A stretch of 6,229 nt of DNA, taken from assembly GCA_002321395.1 (NCBI GenBank), contig DCMK01000001.1, positions 1,126 to 7,354 of the forward strand. The letters run 5' to 3'. This document shows, piece by piece, positions 5,574-6,229 of this stretch. The position numbers and the translations under genes are program-made. The first letter of the stretch is position 1; each line of letters opens with the position of its first letter. The stretch comes from Caryophanales bacterium UBA1624 (GTDB lineage: Bacteria; Bacillota_I; Bacilli_A; RFN20; CAG-826). A model generated the notes under the pieces. That model made no database searches. It worked only from the letters and a program-made list of their open reading frames with translations, and was not told where the DNA came from.

Positions 5574-6229
5574 ATGAGCGGCGATTCCTACCCAGTTGAA
5601 GAACCAAAACAGAAAAAGAAGAACGGTCTGCTTCGCTACATCGTTTACATCGTGATCGTTTTGATCGCGACCGTCCTTTCTTTGATGATCTCCCTTTGGG
5701 GTCAGTTCGACACCGTCGTCGGGACTCTCGGCAGCGCCTTCAAGAGTGTCAACGGCTGGGTTTACATCCTGATCATCGCCGGGGTCGTTGCGCTTTCCTA
5801 TCTCATCGACGCCCTGATCATTTTGGTTTTCTGCCGTTTGTACACCCGGAATTATAAATACCACCAAGCCCTCGCCACTTCTTTGATCGGCCAGTTCTAC
5901 AGTGATGTGACTCCGGGGGCAAGCGGCGGCCAGGTCATGCAGGCCTACACCATGAAAAGCCAAGGGATCCCCGTTTCCAGCGGCGCTTCCATCATGGTCA
6001 TGTGGTTCATCCTTTACCAATGCGCCCTGATCCTATTCGATTTAATCGCTTTCGGTTTCGAATTCCGCTCCATCATGACGATCCCCGGCATCAGTTTCGA
6101 TCTTTTCGGATGGACGGTAAGCATCCCGACCACTCCTTTGATCATCTTCGGCTTCTTGCTGAACGCTTCCGTGATTTTGTTCTTGCTCTTGATGAGCTAC
6201 AGCCACAAAATCCACAACTTCATCCTCCG
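5574..6229 (+). CDS. Flippase-like / lysylphosphatidylglycerol synthase TM-domain protein (UPF0104, YbhN-type), 3' truncated by window edge
   Basis: The first 218 codons are visible and the frame runs off the window. The N-terminus has a charged tail, MSGDSYPVEEPKQKKKNG, then a membrane segment (about 22-42), a second near 60-82, and more beyond 135. The family signature is GQFYSDVTPGASGGQVMQAY, with D111-V-T-P-G-A-S-G-G at 111-119, followed by the conserved pattern of a short polar stretch and a membrane helix. The family includes the MprF flippase domain, AglD and YbhN, polytopic proteins tied to lipid or lipid-linked glycan translocation. No catalytic MprF domain can be judged because the C-terminus is missing. 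Start: ATG 5574 has GGAG (5567-5570) only three bases ahead, which is short. GTG 5553, preceded by AAGGA (5544-5548), would add seven residues, and an in-frame TAG at 5541 rules out anything further upstream. A TATACT (5559-5564) could be a -10 giving an almost leaderless transcript from ATG 5574, but its -35 is poor. Confidence 0.85.
   Translation, partial: MSGDSYPVEEPKQKKKNGLLRYIVYIVIVLIATVLSLMISLWGQFDTVVGTLGSAFKSVNGWVYILIIAGVVALSYLIDALIILVFCRLYTRNYKYHQALATSLIGQFYSDVTPGASGGQVMQAYTMKSQGIPVSSGASIMVMWFILYQCALILFDLIAFGFEFRSIMTIPGISFDLFGWTVSIPTTPLIIFGFLLNASVILFLLLMSYSHKIHNFIL

Noticed and set aside
5475..6020. A 181-codon minus-strand open frame opposite the flippase-like gene
   Set aside because: The plus strand carries the clear DVTPGASGG family signature. 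The antisense translation is rich in Asp, His and Gly and looks like a shadow.

Overview
The window looks like a bacterial chromosome segment. Translated frames use the standard code, with UGA as stop and UGG for Trp. Shine-Dalgarno sites are strong (AAGGAGG, AAAGGAG, AAAAGGAG), TTG looks to be used as a start, and the base composition is mixed, near or slightly above half G+C, with a preference for C in third codon positions. The gene families fit a low-complexity Bacillota-type genome, perhaps an uncultured host-associated lineage. That placement is inference; there is no rRNA or other marker gene here.

Layout. (1) Positions 2-562, + strand: the 3' part of a membrane-anchored bacterial sugar transferase (first step of exopolysaccharide, capsule or glycoconjugate assembly), cut by the window edge. 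(2) 659-3061, + strand: a tight three-gene operon. It encodes a large polytopic membrane protein of two DUF1538 repeats, a divergent PII-like protein (overlapping by ATGA), and a second, more typical PII-family protein (17-bp overlap). (3) 3063-3090: a near-perfect, symmetric hairpin with A and T tracts on both sides, a shared bidirectional terminator. (4) 4804-3105, - strand: a two-gene operon encoding a small PII-fold protein with a His-rich central loop, then a CPA2-type cation:proton antiporter with no C-terminal RCK domain. (5) 4805-5573: about 770 bases of intergenic or decayed sequence with the probable promoter of the minus operon, two inverted repeats, and at best one weak hypothetical ORF. 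(6) 5574 to the right edge, + strand: the N-terminal part of a flippase-like lysylphosphatidylglycerol synthase TM-domain (UPF0104/YbhN-type) membrane protein.

The notable feature is the central 4 kb. Two different membrane transporter-like proteins are each encoded with their own PII-fold proteins (three in all), in convergent operons that share one terminator. In characterised cases PII-family proteins (GlnK-AmtB, SbtB-SbtA) bind a neighbouring transporter and gate it in response to nucleotides or metabolites. By analogy this locus reads as a pair of ligand-sensing transport modules, perhaps for ion or pH homeostasis. The DUF1538 substrate and the ligands of these PII proteins cannot be read from the sequence.
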